A DNA stretch of 64,000 nt. Origin: Ananas comosus. Taxonomy: Eukaryota; Streptophyta; Magnoliopsida; Poales; Bromeliaceae. This document shows, one piece after another, positions 34,901 through 45,436 of the stretch (within the stretch, counting starts at the first letter, position 1; each line of letters opens with the position of its first letter). The position numbers and the translations under genes were made by a program. The stretch spans positions 5,505,537 to 5,569,536 of the forward strand of contig NC_033630.1 of NCBI RefSeq assembly GCF_001540865.1. Direction: 5' to 3'. Under the pieces are notes generated by a model, which made no database searches, was not told the DNA's origin, and saw nothing but the letters and a program-made list of their open reading frames with translations.

Positions 34901-37900
34901 GTATATATATATAGAGAGAGAGAGAGAAAGAGGGAGAGAGAGCTAGGCTCCTACGCTTTCAAAAACACGGAGGCCTCCGTACTTGTAAGTTGTTTTCGAT
35001 GATAGGACATCCGATTCAACGATCGGCTAAGTTAGGCATGATCTATACTATTAGAACTACTTAGAAACCAAATTTCATAATTTTTTAATTTTGTTTGCCT
35101 AGTGAACAAGCAGTCTCAAAATGAACAGCTGAAAATAAATATCTTATAAAAAGAAATGATAAAAGACCCAAATTTCAAATCGGGAATTATTGTTCTTGCC
35201 AAGGTTTTAAGTGCCTATTGGCACGGGCCGTATCCACTGTGCCGTACCGTGCCAACAAAATACCGGCACGATACAGATCCCGTGCCGATGACACAGCTCA
35301 AAACCCTCTATTCTTTAAATTAGTAAGTAATTTTCTCAATAAAGTTCAAAAGATGTGATAAAAAGACATAATAAATAATTAGAATATTTTGTTGTTAAAG
35401 AAAATAAATATTTCGTGCTATTATGTGTCGGCACACAAGAATTCTTTTGACCGGCACGCATCGGCACGGCTCAGCACGCACCGTGCCGTACTATGCCGGC
35501 AAGTTTCCAGCACGACCCTATGCCACGGCACTTAAATCCTTGATTCTTGCTCCTAATGAGAAGTAGAATTTTCTATTAAAATTTCATGTAATTTAGATTC
35601 TTCTACACCGTTGAATTTACAAACATGCCACATCGGCCGCCAAAATAGTTTTTTTACAACCCTTTGATTACCTAGTAAATGATGTCGAAAATTTGTGAAA
35701 TTTAATTTCTAAATAATTCTAATAGCGTAGACCATACTTAACGGAGCCGATCGTCGAATCGGATGTTCCATCATCGAAAACAACTTACAAGCACGGATGC
35801 CTCCGTACTTTCGAAAGCGCACGAGACATATATATATATATAGACGATGATGAGCAGCCTATGATTATTTTCTTGGTTAGAAAGAAATTTCTAGTTTCTA
35901 GTCACAAGATATGATTCCTTCTGTCCATTGATAATTGGAATAACAATGCACTAATTTTGGTCCATCAAACCCCAAAACTGGTTAGTAGGCCAGACTGGAC
36001 AAAAATGAAATAAAGACATCAAGTGTACCTTACGATATGGCCACCTTGCAATGCCGTTGTCACGGCATATCCTCTTCAATACACTGGTACAGACACCTGC
36101 AAAACGATTTGAATTAACTCCCAGATAGAAGTAGCAAAGCCTTACAATACAAGTATATCGTAAACGAAAGGGTCAGAATTCAATGTCAAAATGGTAAATT
36201 ACCTATGGGGTTATAATCAAACAACAAGTAGGTCTTGAATCGGTTAACAAGATCTTAATGAGTATGAGAAAAAAAAATGCTTGTAAATTCCACCCACCAA
36301 CATGTCTATAGATTGATTAGATTTTCACTACCGCAAGTTGCAAGTCTGACTATCTTTTTACAATTAAATTTGTCAGTCTTCACAAAATTAAACACGCGTC
36401 AAATGACATTAGCAATGAGAAATAGAATTGCCATATTCTTCATAGAGCTAAACTCAGCATTCAGTATTTAAGTTCGACAATTGCTGCTAAATAAATAAAA
36501 CGCAAAATACATCATAAAATCCAAAGAATATGGCAAATCTAACCACTGAACTTTGCTGAATGGATAAAATTGATCTTTCATTTTAGTTGGTAACTGCAAG
36601 TTCGCTGTTTCCTGTTTTCTGTCACAGCCTTATAGTAAAGTACCAACATGTTAGATGGTAGTGCAGGGATAACAACCCTTTCGGAATAAATACTGATTCT
36701 TTATAAGAAGTTAGTAGTAAAATCATTTTCTCTCTTTCATACTAAAGCTGGAGGGTGAAAGGAAGAAATAAGTCCCTACTCCGGTCATTTAATTCCCACT
36801 CCACAAATGGAGAGAAAAGAAAATAACAGTAACAGAATTTCCCGTTCTCTTTTTTTTCTCTTCCATGGGCCAAAACATCACAAGAGACGCCCATTTTTCT
36901 GTCTTTTCTTTTCTTTTCTTTTTGCTACATTAATTTCTTAGTCTATCTCCTTCCTCTCCATCCAAACAGAGCAGTAAAGTCCATGTTAATGACCCATTGG
37001 TCAGATAACTTTATACACTAAATATAAAGCCGGAACATTCCTTTGAAATTCTTCAATAATACACCTTCTCGTGCCAATTAGTTCTATTATGCCTTTGTAA
37101 AGATATAGACAGTCATAGGCCTTGCAGAAATTGGTAGATGAGTACAATTACAACATCTGCAATGGCATACTATATAAATTCTCTGAGGGTCTGTTTGGCC
37201 CAGCAGTGTATAGCCTGGGAGTGAACCGCACTGCATGTCTATGTGAAAAAGCTTGGAATAGGAGATTTCTCATTTCGGTGCTTTTTTGCAGTTGCTTGTC
37301 AAACCAATTGTGCAACAGTACTCGACAAACAGCACACAATCTATCGCGTGCCGCAAAAGGTGTGCAAAGCGATCTGTCAAACAATTCCTAAGTCATTTTC
37401 GTATTTTCACAAAAAGAAAAGGACATCTAGGAACCTGCAATGGGTTAAAAGCAAACTCCTACATTGCAATTCCATTGACATGAAGCTCAGATTGACCCAC
37501 AAATTGACAATATTTACCACCCCAGTGCCCACGCTTCCAATTCTTAGCTCTTTTTTTTTTATATATAAAAAAATCTTTTGAAATTTAAACACAGGGACGA
37601 AGAACAAATACTGCTTCAAAATCATCGAATCCCAGCCCCCAGAAAAACAATACTGCTTCAAAATTTGTTTCGATAGGGACGAAGAAGGGAGCGCGCTCCA
37701 AGAACACACTACGAAAGCGAGAGAGTGGGGAAGGGATTTCACCTAGGATGGAAGCGGCCTCGGCGATGGGGAGCGAGAAGAGTTTGGAGATCTCGTCCAG
37801 CGACAGCTTCACTTTAGACTGCGAGTGCGGCGCCGCCGGCTGCTGCTGCTGCTGCTGCTGCTGCTGCGGCGGCGCCGTGGTTTCAGATGCGGATGTCGAC

Positions 37901-37905
37901 GCCAT
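25770..37905 (-). CDS. RWP-RK domain transcription-factor-like gene (three exons)
   Basis: Exons 37905-37743, 36096-36029 and 25922-25770 join into 127 residues. Residues 1-30 are low complexity with nine consecutive Gln, and residues 31-100 are the RWP-RK domain: LSLDEISKLFSLPIAEAASI, GVCTSVLKRICRDNGI, then the hallmark ARWPYRK and KTFEDIKRDAEREK. The family comprises plant DNA-binding regulators acting in the nucleus (nitrate-response NLPs and gametophyte/embryo RKDs). This protein is shorter than either, essentially a bare domain. All junctions are GT-AG and in phase. The second intron is 10.1 kb and filled with transposons. The stop overlaps a strong GTGAGT donor (25775-25769), so further exons could exist. 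Partner genes and target are unknown. Confidence 0.85.
26401..28560 (-). mobile_element. long LTR, truncated at N, inside RWP-RK intron 2
   Basis: Starts TGTCACGCCCCGGGG on the plus strand, mirror image of the end at 9158. It contains an 18-20 base T run (26458-26478) matching the A run at 9080, then ACAGAGTCTCCCCTG. A 35-bp unit is tandemly repeated (27832-27866, 27867-27901), and a GTCGGCAACxAxCCGACAATCC block occurs near 27650 and 27925. The region 28290-28560 matches 47490-47740. The single N at 28561 marks an abrupt change, so the other end and target duplication are missing. Same orientation as the host gene. Confidence 0.7.
28562..29713. other. intron 2 DNA of the RWP-RK gene, no element recognised
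   Basis: AT-rich intronic sequence without conserved frames or clear repeat termini. Confidence 0.5.
29714..30222. mobile_element. MITE, about 0.5 kb, TIR starting TAATGCTAC
   Basis: Left end TAATGCTACTTTGCTATAGA and reverse-complemented right end TAATGCTACTATGTTATCGA run on through ATAGCACAAA and TTTGTGCT, giving about 45 bp of inverted repeat. A TA (or TTA/TAA) target is possible, so it could be Tc1/Stowaway-like or Tourist-like. No coding sequence. It lies in the RWP-RK intron. Confidence 0.65.
30552..31101. mobile_element. hAT-type MITE-like element, about 550 bp
   Basis: CAAGGACTGTCATGCC at the left and CAAGGATTTCCCATGCC (right end reverse-complemented) share the CAAGG terminus and GGCATG/CATGCC-rich subterminal repeats typical of hAT non-autonomous elements, and resemble the complete copy at 35200-35542. 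Flanking 8-mers (TATGAAAC, CATGAGAT) agree only in part, so the duplication is degraded or the limits are slightly off. Confidence 0.5.
31317..34749 (-). mobile_element. gag-only LTR retrotransposon A (TR-GAG type), TSD CTATG
   Basis: Two 864-bp LTRs (31317-32180, 33886-34749), each TGTTGG...CATCAACA on the plus strand, are flanked by CTATG (31312-31316, 34750-34754). I count roughly 39 differences between them, mostly transitions, with no net indel. On the minus strand a purine tract ATTGGGGGGGCAT abuts the 3' LTR, and TGGCACGCCCAGTGGGACC follows the 5' LTR as candidate primer site. The 1.7-kb interior encodes only gag-like frames and no protease, RT or integrase. It therefore depends on another element's enzymes. 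It lies in RWP-RK intron 2 in the host-gene sense. Confidence 0.9.
32403..33830 (-). pseudogene. gag of element A (ORF1 plus Retrotrans_gag ORF2), broken
   Basis: Upstream part (33830-33072) is Gln/Pro/Asn-rich with a start region reading IADDNAMNLRNRA, where element B has Met at the first position. It has an internal stop at 33666 and ends PYLTN then TAG. After AAA, a second frame opens with MPKFNKFSGNETENTVEHIA and carries the Retrotrans_gag capsid domain (FTWYTSLSANSVQNWDELER, then EEYLNRFKIAKTRCF). A TGA at about 32798 stands where element B has CGA (Arg), a CpG-type transition. The tail is acidic (SQSSESEESADEVEVY). There is no zinc knuckle. Confidence 0.8.
34947..35824. mobile_element. 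foldback element with TIR over 130 bp, hosting a nested MITE
   Basis: Left arm (34949-35095) and reverse-complemented right arm (35680-35824) match through ACGGAGGC-TCCGT, CTTGTAAGTTGTTTTCGATG, ACATCCGATTC-ACGATCGGCT and beyond, giving long inverted repeats. TA/GA dinucleotide runs lie on both sides, so the exact target duplication is unclear. It carries the complete hAT-type MITE at 35200-35542. No coding capacity. Confidence 0.7.
35200..35542. mobile_element. 343-bp hAT-type MITE nested in foldback element
   Basis: Terminal inverted repeat CAAGGTTTTAAGTGCC / CAAGGATTTAAGTGCC, subterminal GGCACG/CGTGCC clusters, and flanking 8-mers GTTCTTGC and ATTCTTGC (7 of 8 match), the 8-bp duplication of hAT elements. 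Its end motif recurs at 7323 and in looser form at 30552. Confidence 0.8.
36029..36096 (-). CDS. RWP-RK gene exon 2
   Basis: Sixty-eight bases encode GVCTSVLKRICRDNGIAR followed by WPYRK when joined to the last G of exon 1. This is the helix-turn-helix-like core with the RWPxRK signature. Donor GTACAC and acceptor TTTTGCAG are canonical on the minus strand. Confidence 0.88.
37743..37905 (-). CDS. RWP-RK gene exon 1
   Basis: Starts ATG at 37905 and encodes a Ser/Thr-rich start, a CAG-encoded Gln9 tract (length-variable trinucleotide repeat, 37840-37866), then KLSLDEISKLFSLPIAEAAS. Ends CTAG before GTGAAA. GC-rich, unlike the later exons, as in many monocot genes. Confidence 0.88.
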
Positions 37906-38311
37906 TCGTGAGAAATTTTAAAAACCTTCCGCAGTTTCTAACGGGTGAGGAGCGCCCGCGCAGGAGCGGAAGAACCAGCCGCAGCAGCGAATGGATTTTT
38001 ACGGGACTGAAAGGATGTAAAGGGAGAAACCAGATTCTGATCTGCCGCTAGGGTTGGATGCGGCAACCATCATCACACCTATTAAACTATATGGAATCTC
38101 AGTATTTAAGCTGATTTGATATACTTTTTTTTATTTTTGGGAGAGTATTTAACCTTTGTTAAATTGTCTTTTCATTAAAATTCAATACTTAAATGATATG
38201 TTATGCATAACTAATTTTCAAAAAGCGGTTCATACTTTCAAAAACGTATTCGACCCTTCGCCTTCTCTCCACTGTCCCAGTTAATGCATCCACGGTTTCA
38301 ATACAATTACA
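37906..38311 (-). promoter_or_regulatory. RWP-RK upstream region; contains a duplicated Helitron-5'-like segment
   Basis: The first about 150 bp upstream of the ATG are GC-rich and likely hold the transcription start. I cannot name a TATA box with confidence. At 38088-38202 lies a segment very similar to 38328-38445 (CTATTAAACT, AATCTCAGTATTTAAGCTGA, TTCAATACTTAAATGATA). Confidence 0.4.
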
Positions 38312-38445
38312 TCTATCTATAATCTATTATCTATTATCTATTAAACTCAATATTTAAGCTAATTTGGCATACTCTCCTTATTTTAGGAAGAAAATTTAAC
38401 CTTCATTATTTTGTCTTTTTATTAAAGATCAATACTTAAATGATA

Positions 38446-38475
38446 CTAGTGCAGAAACCCGCGCGATGCGGCAAA
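38446..38475 (-). mobile_element. reversed Helitron 3' terminus inside the candidate Helitron
   Basis: On the minus strand GCCGCATCGCGCGGG precedes TTTCTGCACTAG and then T, a good CTAG|T end with hairpin. Its 5' end, at a higher coordinate, was not identified. It sits directly behind the Helitron-5'-like segment 38328-38445, suggesting one Helitron inserted in another. Confidence 0.45.
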
Positions 38476-40223
38476 TAGATAAAAAAGTTCAAAATTTAAA
38501 ATTTTAAAAAATAAAGTTACAATTAGAATCCTAAATACAAATTTTCTAAATTATAAAAGTTTGAATGAAAATTATATGGTTCCAAAACAGCAATATTCTT
38601 CAATAATTGTGGTTAGAAACTTACTCTAGAATTTTACCAAATTCTAAAGTTCATGCTACAAAATTGCATTATGTTTAGAATTTATATATTATCAATTAAA
38701 AAAAGGACTAAATTAGAAGAATTAGTTGACCTCTAATATTTAAAATGTCAATTAAAATTATCAATTAAAATATCAAATTTTTTAAAAAAAAATTTAAACT
38801 ATATATAAAGAGAAAATGCAGCATAATTATTAGGAAAAAAAATAAAAGCAATATAGAAAAAGGAAGTTGTAGCAGAAGAATAAGAAGCAGTATCATCAAA
38901 GATAGAGAAGTAATATTTAATTACAAATAGTAATAAAGTTCAAGTGGTTAGATTTTCATCTTATTTTTGCAAAAAAAAAATATATATAAATTTTATTCCT
39001 ACCAATCCATTTTTTTTATATGATATAAATATCCATGATAGTTGCCAGTAGACCATAAAATTTGCTTTCTTATAGATATAAAGAAAAAGTAATGCAGGAA
39101 AATAAAAAGAAAAGGACGCACTAAGATTTACATGGTTTGGATGTTGTCCTACATCCATGGAGGAAGACGGAGCGAATAATTTTATTAATATCATAAATGG
39201 AATACAAAATTATATCTCTCAAAAGGCCAAAACTTTAATTGGATTTGAAACGTTTATTTTTTATTGCAAAGAATATCAAGAGGAAGAAGATACCATAAAT
39301 TAAATTCACGATTTATAATAAAGTAACAGAAGAAGTAGAGAAGAAATATAGAAGTAGAAGCAGCAACAGTAACAACAATAGCAACGCCTCAAAACAGAAG
39401 AAGATGCTGCACAAAGATGCAACGATGTTAAACTATAAAGCTAAACAATTTAAATCAAAACTAAACAATATTTTTATTCGAAAATTTATACTCATTAGAA
39501 GCAAAAGAACAAAAACCAAAAAAATATATGACAAATATGTGTAATAAGTAAAATAACAATACATAAGAAGAAGAAACAAAATCAGCAGAATAAGTAAGAA
39601 GAGAATAAGTAGCATACGTAAGAATTAAAAGCAGCTAATTTGGCATTAAAAGTGACAAAAAGGGAAAAAAAACTCTGGGATAATATTGCTCTTCTTTAGA
39701 ACATTTTCTTCATATAACTTAAAAGATAAAGTATTCAGATATGTACTATCTATATACATACACCAATTTTGTTCGTTTGTTTGGCTTTTTTCAACAAATA
39801 TCTCAGAGCCCTTAGGGCATCGAGCATCTTCCCAAGCTTGCAAAACTCTCTGATGGCAATCTCAAGGAAATTGCGATCGAGGCGGTGGGGGTAGTCGACA
39901 CGACATAACTAGAAAAAAACCTTGGATTATTCAAGTTCAAACTATTGGGGTGTAATAAGTATGGGAATTGCTTGCCTTCTAATTCAGGACATGTAAGAGA
40001 TATTATTCCAAACCAAAAAATTATCCACAAGATGTAAAGAAATTTATGGAAATGAACAGAGGATTAACGAAAGAAACTTCGTGTTTCAGTATGTAATTGT
40101 TTCAACATGATAAAGAAAATACTGCATGTTTATGACCAAAATAATTTGCATCTTCAACTAACAGGAATCATAATGTGTCGTCCAATGTAAATTTTCCAAT
40201 CTACAAATTTGTTTTAAAACAGT
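38476..40223. other. AT-rich element interior, no gene
   Basis: AT-rich sequence full of A runs and GAA-rich words. No conserved frame. It carries the left copy (40219-40223) of the target duplication of element B. Confidence 0.5.
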
Positions 40224-43200
40224 TGTTAGGAGCCGAATTCCCTTCTCTTTGACCCGATCAAAGATCTTTCTCGGAGAACGTGTAGGGATGCGGAACGGCT
40301 ACTAATGGTGACCCTCAAAGTTTGCGCCCTTCGACTGGATCAAGCGATTCGGCTGATGAGGGATCGGATCAGCCGAGTTCGAAGATCTTTGCTGTAGACT
40401 CGGTTTGGCTGAATGAGCCGAAGAGGATGGAATGCACAAAGACTTTGGTCGGCCGAAGAGTCAAATAGATGGAACACACAGTGGCTGGTCGGCTGAAAGA
40501 ACCGAATGCCTTTATATATATATTGAAATGAAGTTGGAAACTCATACAAAATAGAGTGTGCCCGAAGGGTATACAGACTCTGAAAATCTAGATTACAACA
40601 GAGTGTGCCCGTGGGGCAAACAGACTCCAGAGATCTAACTTAAAAATTACTCCTAGGAAAGCGATAAATGCAGAAAGTAAAAGTATTGAAAATGCGGTGG
40701 TCATCTCGTTTAGGGGAGAGAAAGACCTCTATTACAGGCTTCAAAGTTACTATTTATAATATCTTATCAGCCCACATTATTGGTTGGTTATAGTAGTGGG
40801 GGAAGTGGTGTAGCCATGATCATAGAAGTTAATTACGCCCCACTTCTCATGAAAGTTACGCCTCACTTCACATATACGCCCTACTTCTCAACCGTTCCCG
40901 CCTAAACGCTATTGACCTTCAGGCGCCTTATTGCCGACTCCTGGTGTACCACGTGTCATTATTTCTTTAGCTCGTACGTGGGTTAGGTCGGCGTGTTAAT
41001 TTTAATTTTGGCATCAACAACGCCCCCCAAATAGTCTTTCGAATGAACATTCGAATGACTATTGGTGCCAAATCGACTGCTCAATGGCATAACCAAGACC
41101 CAAGCTTTAGTTTCGCTGGTCTTGATCGGCTTAAAGAAACGGCTCTTTATCATCCCAGCTGCATATACCTCGACTTCATCAGCCGATTCTTTACTTTTAC
41201 TCCATTGGTTCGGCTCTTCTTGAACCGAATGTTCTTCTATCTAGGATTTCTCATTGAAAAAAGTGGTTCTTTACTAGCCGTATATACCTCGGCTTCATCA
41301 GCCGATTCTTCACTTTCACTTGATTGGCTCGACTCTTTTTGAACCGACTGTTCTTCTAGCAGGGATTTCTCCTTGCCTTTGCTTTGATTTTTATATCGGC
41401 TCCATTGCAGCTGATCGTCCTCACTTTTCTTCCGGAATTGCTCATATTGGACAACTCTAACACCTAGATCAAATATGTTAGAAAAATATTTATCTTCAAA
41501 ATGGTCTTTTATCTTAAAATGTAGACCATTTAACGCCATTTTGGAGAACTCTGATTTCGGCATTCTCATAAAGCACCGGATTTTGGCTATTTTGAAACGG
41601 TTCAAAATTCTCTTCGACCGTTTCACCTGACTTTTGTCGGTATAAAGCCAAGTTGGCGACAGATAATTGTGGCTCCGACCTATAGAATTGCTCATGGAAT
41701 TTTCTTTCTAATTCGTCCCAATCCCGAACGGAATTAGCCGGTAAGCTCATATACCAAGTAAAAGCTGTCTTAGTTAACGAGGTGTTAAATAATCTTAATT
41801 TTAAAAAGAGATCTACCGCGGCTTCCCGGCATTGTGCTGTAAACCGTGCAATATGTTCGACCGTATTGTCGGTCTCATCGCTCGAGAACTTGTCGAATTT
41901 CGGCATTTTTCAATTTGCCGGATAAGGATGCTCTGCATCTATATTTGTAGGATAAGGAGATCTAAACACAGGCCACATTGCCGGCCTTGCGCCAACTCCG
42001 AAAGTATTTCGGATGGCTTCTTCAATCTGTGTATATATTTCATTATTGTTCCCTTGTAAGGGAACTTGTACTGGTGCTATATTCGGCCCTTGTAGTAGTC
42101 CGAAATTTTGTGGCACAGGGTTCGCTCCTTGTAAATTCGGAACATGCCCCCCCCAGCCCTAGCCCCTGCATTTTGGGGCTGATATGCTGCCACTGGCGGA
42201 GGAGGTGGTAATCTCCTTGCTATTTCTGGCTGCTGACCGGCAACAACAGCCGGTCTATAAACCGCTTGAAATGGTGCCCCCTGGTATTGAGGCTGACCAT
42301 TTACCGATGTTACAGGATTTTGTAACACTCGTGTGACTACAGGCCCTTGTAAGCCAGTTGCTGGTTGCTCATTACGAGTCAATAATTGCCCTATTTGAGC
42401 AATATTCTCGTTGGAGGCCATAATTGCGGTCAGTACTGCATCTAACCGTGTAGTGCTTCTACGATTATTTTGGTCCAAAACTTGTAGGACCTGTGTCATT
42501 TGTTCAAGCGCTTGAGCCAAATTAGGCTCTTGTTGGTCAGACTGGCCACTAGTCTCACCTTCAACAGGCAAGATTGCTTGGCGCTCTCTATCATTACCTG
42601 AATTACTTGGTTGTTGATCGCTCCCGGAATTTTTGGGAACGACCCTATTGAGCAAGTTCATGGCGTTATCGTCGGCCATTATCTTAATACAGAAAAAAAA
42701 AAATTACCTAAATTGAGTCCCACCGGGCGTGCCAAAAATTGTTAGAAGTCAAATTCCCTTCTCTTTGACCCGGTCAAAGATCTTCCTCGGGGAACGTGTG
42801 GGATGCGGAACGGCTACGAATGGTGACCCTCGAAGTTTGCGCCCTTCGACTGGATCAAGCGATTCGGCTGATGAGGGATCGGATCAGCCGAGTTCGAAGA
42901 TCTTTGCTGTAGACTCGGTTTGGCTGAATGAGCCGAAGAGGATGGAATGCACAAAGACTTTGGTCGGCCGAAGAGTCGAATAGATGGAATACATAGTGAT
43001 TGGTCGGCTGAAAGAGCCGAATGCCTTTATATATATATTGAAATGAAGTTAGAAACTCATACAAAACAGAGTGTGCCCGAAGGGCATACAGACTCTGAAA
43101 ATCTAGATTACAATAGAGTGTGCCCGTGGGGCATACAGACTCTAGAGATCTAACTTAAAAACTACTCCTAGGAAAGCGATAAATGCAGAAAGTAAAGGTA

Positions 43201-43536
43201 CTGAAAATGCGGTGGTCTTCTCATTTATAGGAGAGAAAGATCTCTATTATAGGCATCAAAGTTACTATTTATAATATCTTATCAGCTCACATTATTGGTT
43301 GGTTATAGTAGTGGGGGGAAGTGGTGTAGCCATGATCATAGAAGTTACGCCCCACTTCTCATGGAAGTTACGCCTCACTTCACATGGAAGTTATGCCCCA
43401 CTTTTCAACCGTTCCCGCCTAAACGCTCTTGACCTTGAGGCGCCTTATTGCCGACTCCTGGTGTACCACATGTCCTTATTTCTTTAGCTCGTACGTGGGT
43501 TAGGTCGGCGTGTTAATTTTAATTTTGGCATCAACA
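40224..43536 (-). mobile_element. gag-only LTR retrotransposon B, TSD ACAGT
   Basis: LTRs 40224-41019 (796 bp) and 42740-43536 (797 bp), TGTTAG...CATCAACA, flanked by ACAGT on both sides (40219-40223, 43537-43541). Same family as element A: shared ends, shared AGCCGA-rich repeats, shared interior order. Minus-strand purine tract ATTTGGGGGGCGT lies next to the 3' LTR and TGGCACGCCCGGTGGGAC just inside the 5' LTR. Interior encodes gag only. Confidence 0.9.
41237..42679 (-). pseudogene. gag of element B (ORF1 plus Retrotrans_gag ORF2)
   Basis: ORF1 starts ATG at 42679 (MADDNAMNLLNRVVPKNSG), with a heptad-like stretch (LAQALEQMTQVLQVLDQ, then NENIAQIGQLL) and a Pro-rich region. A frameshift at a C8 run (about 42146-42153) precedes the end PYPAN then TGA (41912-41910). 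After AAA, ORF2 opens at 41906 (MPKFDKFSSDETDNTVEHIA) with the Retrotrans_gag capsid domain. A second frameshift lies near 41605, within EEYLNRF of element A. The acidic tail ends near 41237. The product would form particles. No zinc knuckle or enzyme follows. Confidence 0.82.
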
Positions 43537-43541
43537 ACAGT

Positions 43542-44884
43542 CTATATTTGTTTTCCAGCGGGAAATACTACCTGACTGCAAAATACTAAAGCAAAGGAAG
43601 AGAAGAACTTCTAAACAAATTGAAGAAGAAGAAGAAGAAATGTCAATTCAGCGAAAAAATGTGAAAAATTAGCATTAATACACAGTTGGTTATGGGATTG
43701 AATATAAGATGGAAAAAAAATCCAATATTTAACCAATATAAAATAGATTCCTTTGAGGAAAAAAAAAAGACTATGCAATTCCAAGAACTAAAAAAAAAAA
43801 AATATCAGCCCAATTATTCAATTTTGGAAGAAATTAAAAAGGAATTAAGAAAGAGTCTCAAAAAAAAAGGCCAAAAAAAAGGAAGAAAGAAATTTTTTAA
43901 AAAAATTGGGGGCAAAGTACAACCCAAATCTTGAAATGCAACGCATCTATAAACTCAAGAAAGAAGAAGTACATTCCGGAATCTCACATTCAATTATTTC
44001 TTTCTTGAAAAAAGTACAACCACTTTTCCTCATAATTATTCTAGATTTGCAACTTTTCTCTGCATAAATTGAGATCTTCAACTTGCTATTTAGATCAATA
44101 AAAGAGCATCTCTTATATTTTTCTGGTAGAAAATTTTTTAAAAACCAATTATTTCTAATTCCAGATTTGACCAAAATATGAAGAACACAGGAATAAAACA
44201 AAGGAGAACAAAACCCAATTAGAATTTTCAAAGATTGAACCAATCAGCCATGGAAAACCAAAAAATTTAGTTCATTATGTTCATTTAAAGAAGGTTTGGA
44301 TAGTAAAAAATAAAAGCTAAAAAAAAAGAAGAAAATCCAATATCAATACCATTGCTAAATACCATCACCAACAACCAACTAGCGTCTCCAACGCCACAGC
44401 GAGATAAAACGAAGGAGGCTCCGTATGCCATCAAGCGAAATGAAGCTTTGGTGACCAACAATTGATTGAGCAGTAGATTTGATGAGATCCTGATCCATCA
44501 CATGAAACGGAAAGAGGAGATGGATGATGCGGCAAAGACGGCAGAGGGAACGTCATATCGTATGAAACATTGAGAGAAGAAGGAACGCGCAGTGGAGAGG
44601 AGAGAGAGAACACGTTGCAGAGAGAAGAGAGGAAACGATCCGTACAAAAACGCGGAGAAGAGAAGGGCGCCAGTTTGGTTCATAGAGAAAAATAATAGTT
44701 CGGTTAAAAGGTGTGGTTCGGTTCAGGGAATCGTAAAAAACATGGAAAGGTCAAAGTGGTGGTTCGGTTCGGAGGTGGTTTAAAAAAGAGATAGATGAGG
44801 GAGAGGAAAAGAGTGATCTGGTTTAGAAAAAAAAAAGAACGGTTTAGTTCAAATAGACAGCTCGATTCAAAACATGAGCAAATG
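43542..44884. other. A-rich element interior, no gene
   Basis: Long A/G-rich runs (43690-43930) give Lys-rich frames that reflect composition. Around 44340-44800 there is moderately GC-rich sequence with GAGA runs and GGTTCGG words, no recognisable protein. Confidence 0.45.
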
Positions 44885-45322
44885 GGGTCTAGCCCTATTA
44901 TATCTTATAAATAGGACTATTTGGGGTCGCACAATCTCCTCCCCTTAAACCCTGACGTCCTCGTCAGGCTCAGGCTCAGACTCACAAATACCATGTAATG
45001 TGAGACTCGTCTCGCCAGTCTAAACCGACCTTGTGGTGAGCTGCGCTCCACCCACAACAGTCAACAGCATAAGAGTCTCGCTCTCCCCGCTGTATAATCC
45101 TAGCTCAGCCGAGACTCATCTCATACTTTCGGCTGGTAATTGGCTCTGATACCAACTGTGACGCCCAAACTTCCCAGGGGTCACCCATTCTAGGACTACT
45201 CCCGTCCTAGCACGCTTAACTCTCTTAACCTCTTGGGCTTAGCCACTACCCAAAATGCTTAAGCCAGGTTAAGTGTTCTAGCCCTATTATATCTTATATA
45301 TAGGACTATCTGGGGTCTTACA
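44885..45322 (-). mobile_element. Cassandra-type TRIM retrotransposon, 3' LTR truncated
   Basis: The intact LTR (45157-45322, 166 bp) reads TGTAAGACCCC...GGGCGTCACA on the minus strand and holds a 5S rRNA-like block (about 45166-45219: AGTTAAGCGTGCTAGGACGG, AATGGGTGACC, CTGGGAAG), the defining feature of Cassandra. The primer site TTGGTATCAGAGCCA (45141-45155) abuts it, complementary to initiator Met-tRNA. The interior is about 200 bp, with purine tract AAGGGGAGGAGAT before the 3' LTR, of which only 44885-44933 remains. The 5S-like promoter region could be read by RNA polymerase III. Confidence 0.9.
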
Positions 45323-45436
45323 CGCTTTTCTTTTCTTTTCTTTTCTTTTTTTTTTGCTCTTCTCTATCAACATCAATTTTCTTCCTTATATTCTCCTGTG
45401 CACTATGCTATCCCCCTCTATCTCTCTCGAACTAAT

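Noticed and set aside
43686..43934. Lys-rich 82-residue plus-strand frame
   Set aside because: Reflects A-rich runs rather than a protein family.
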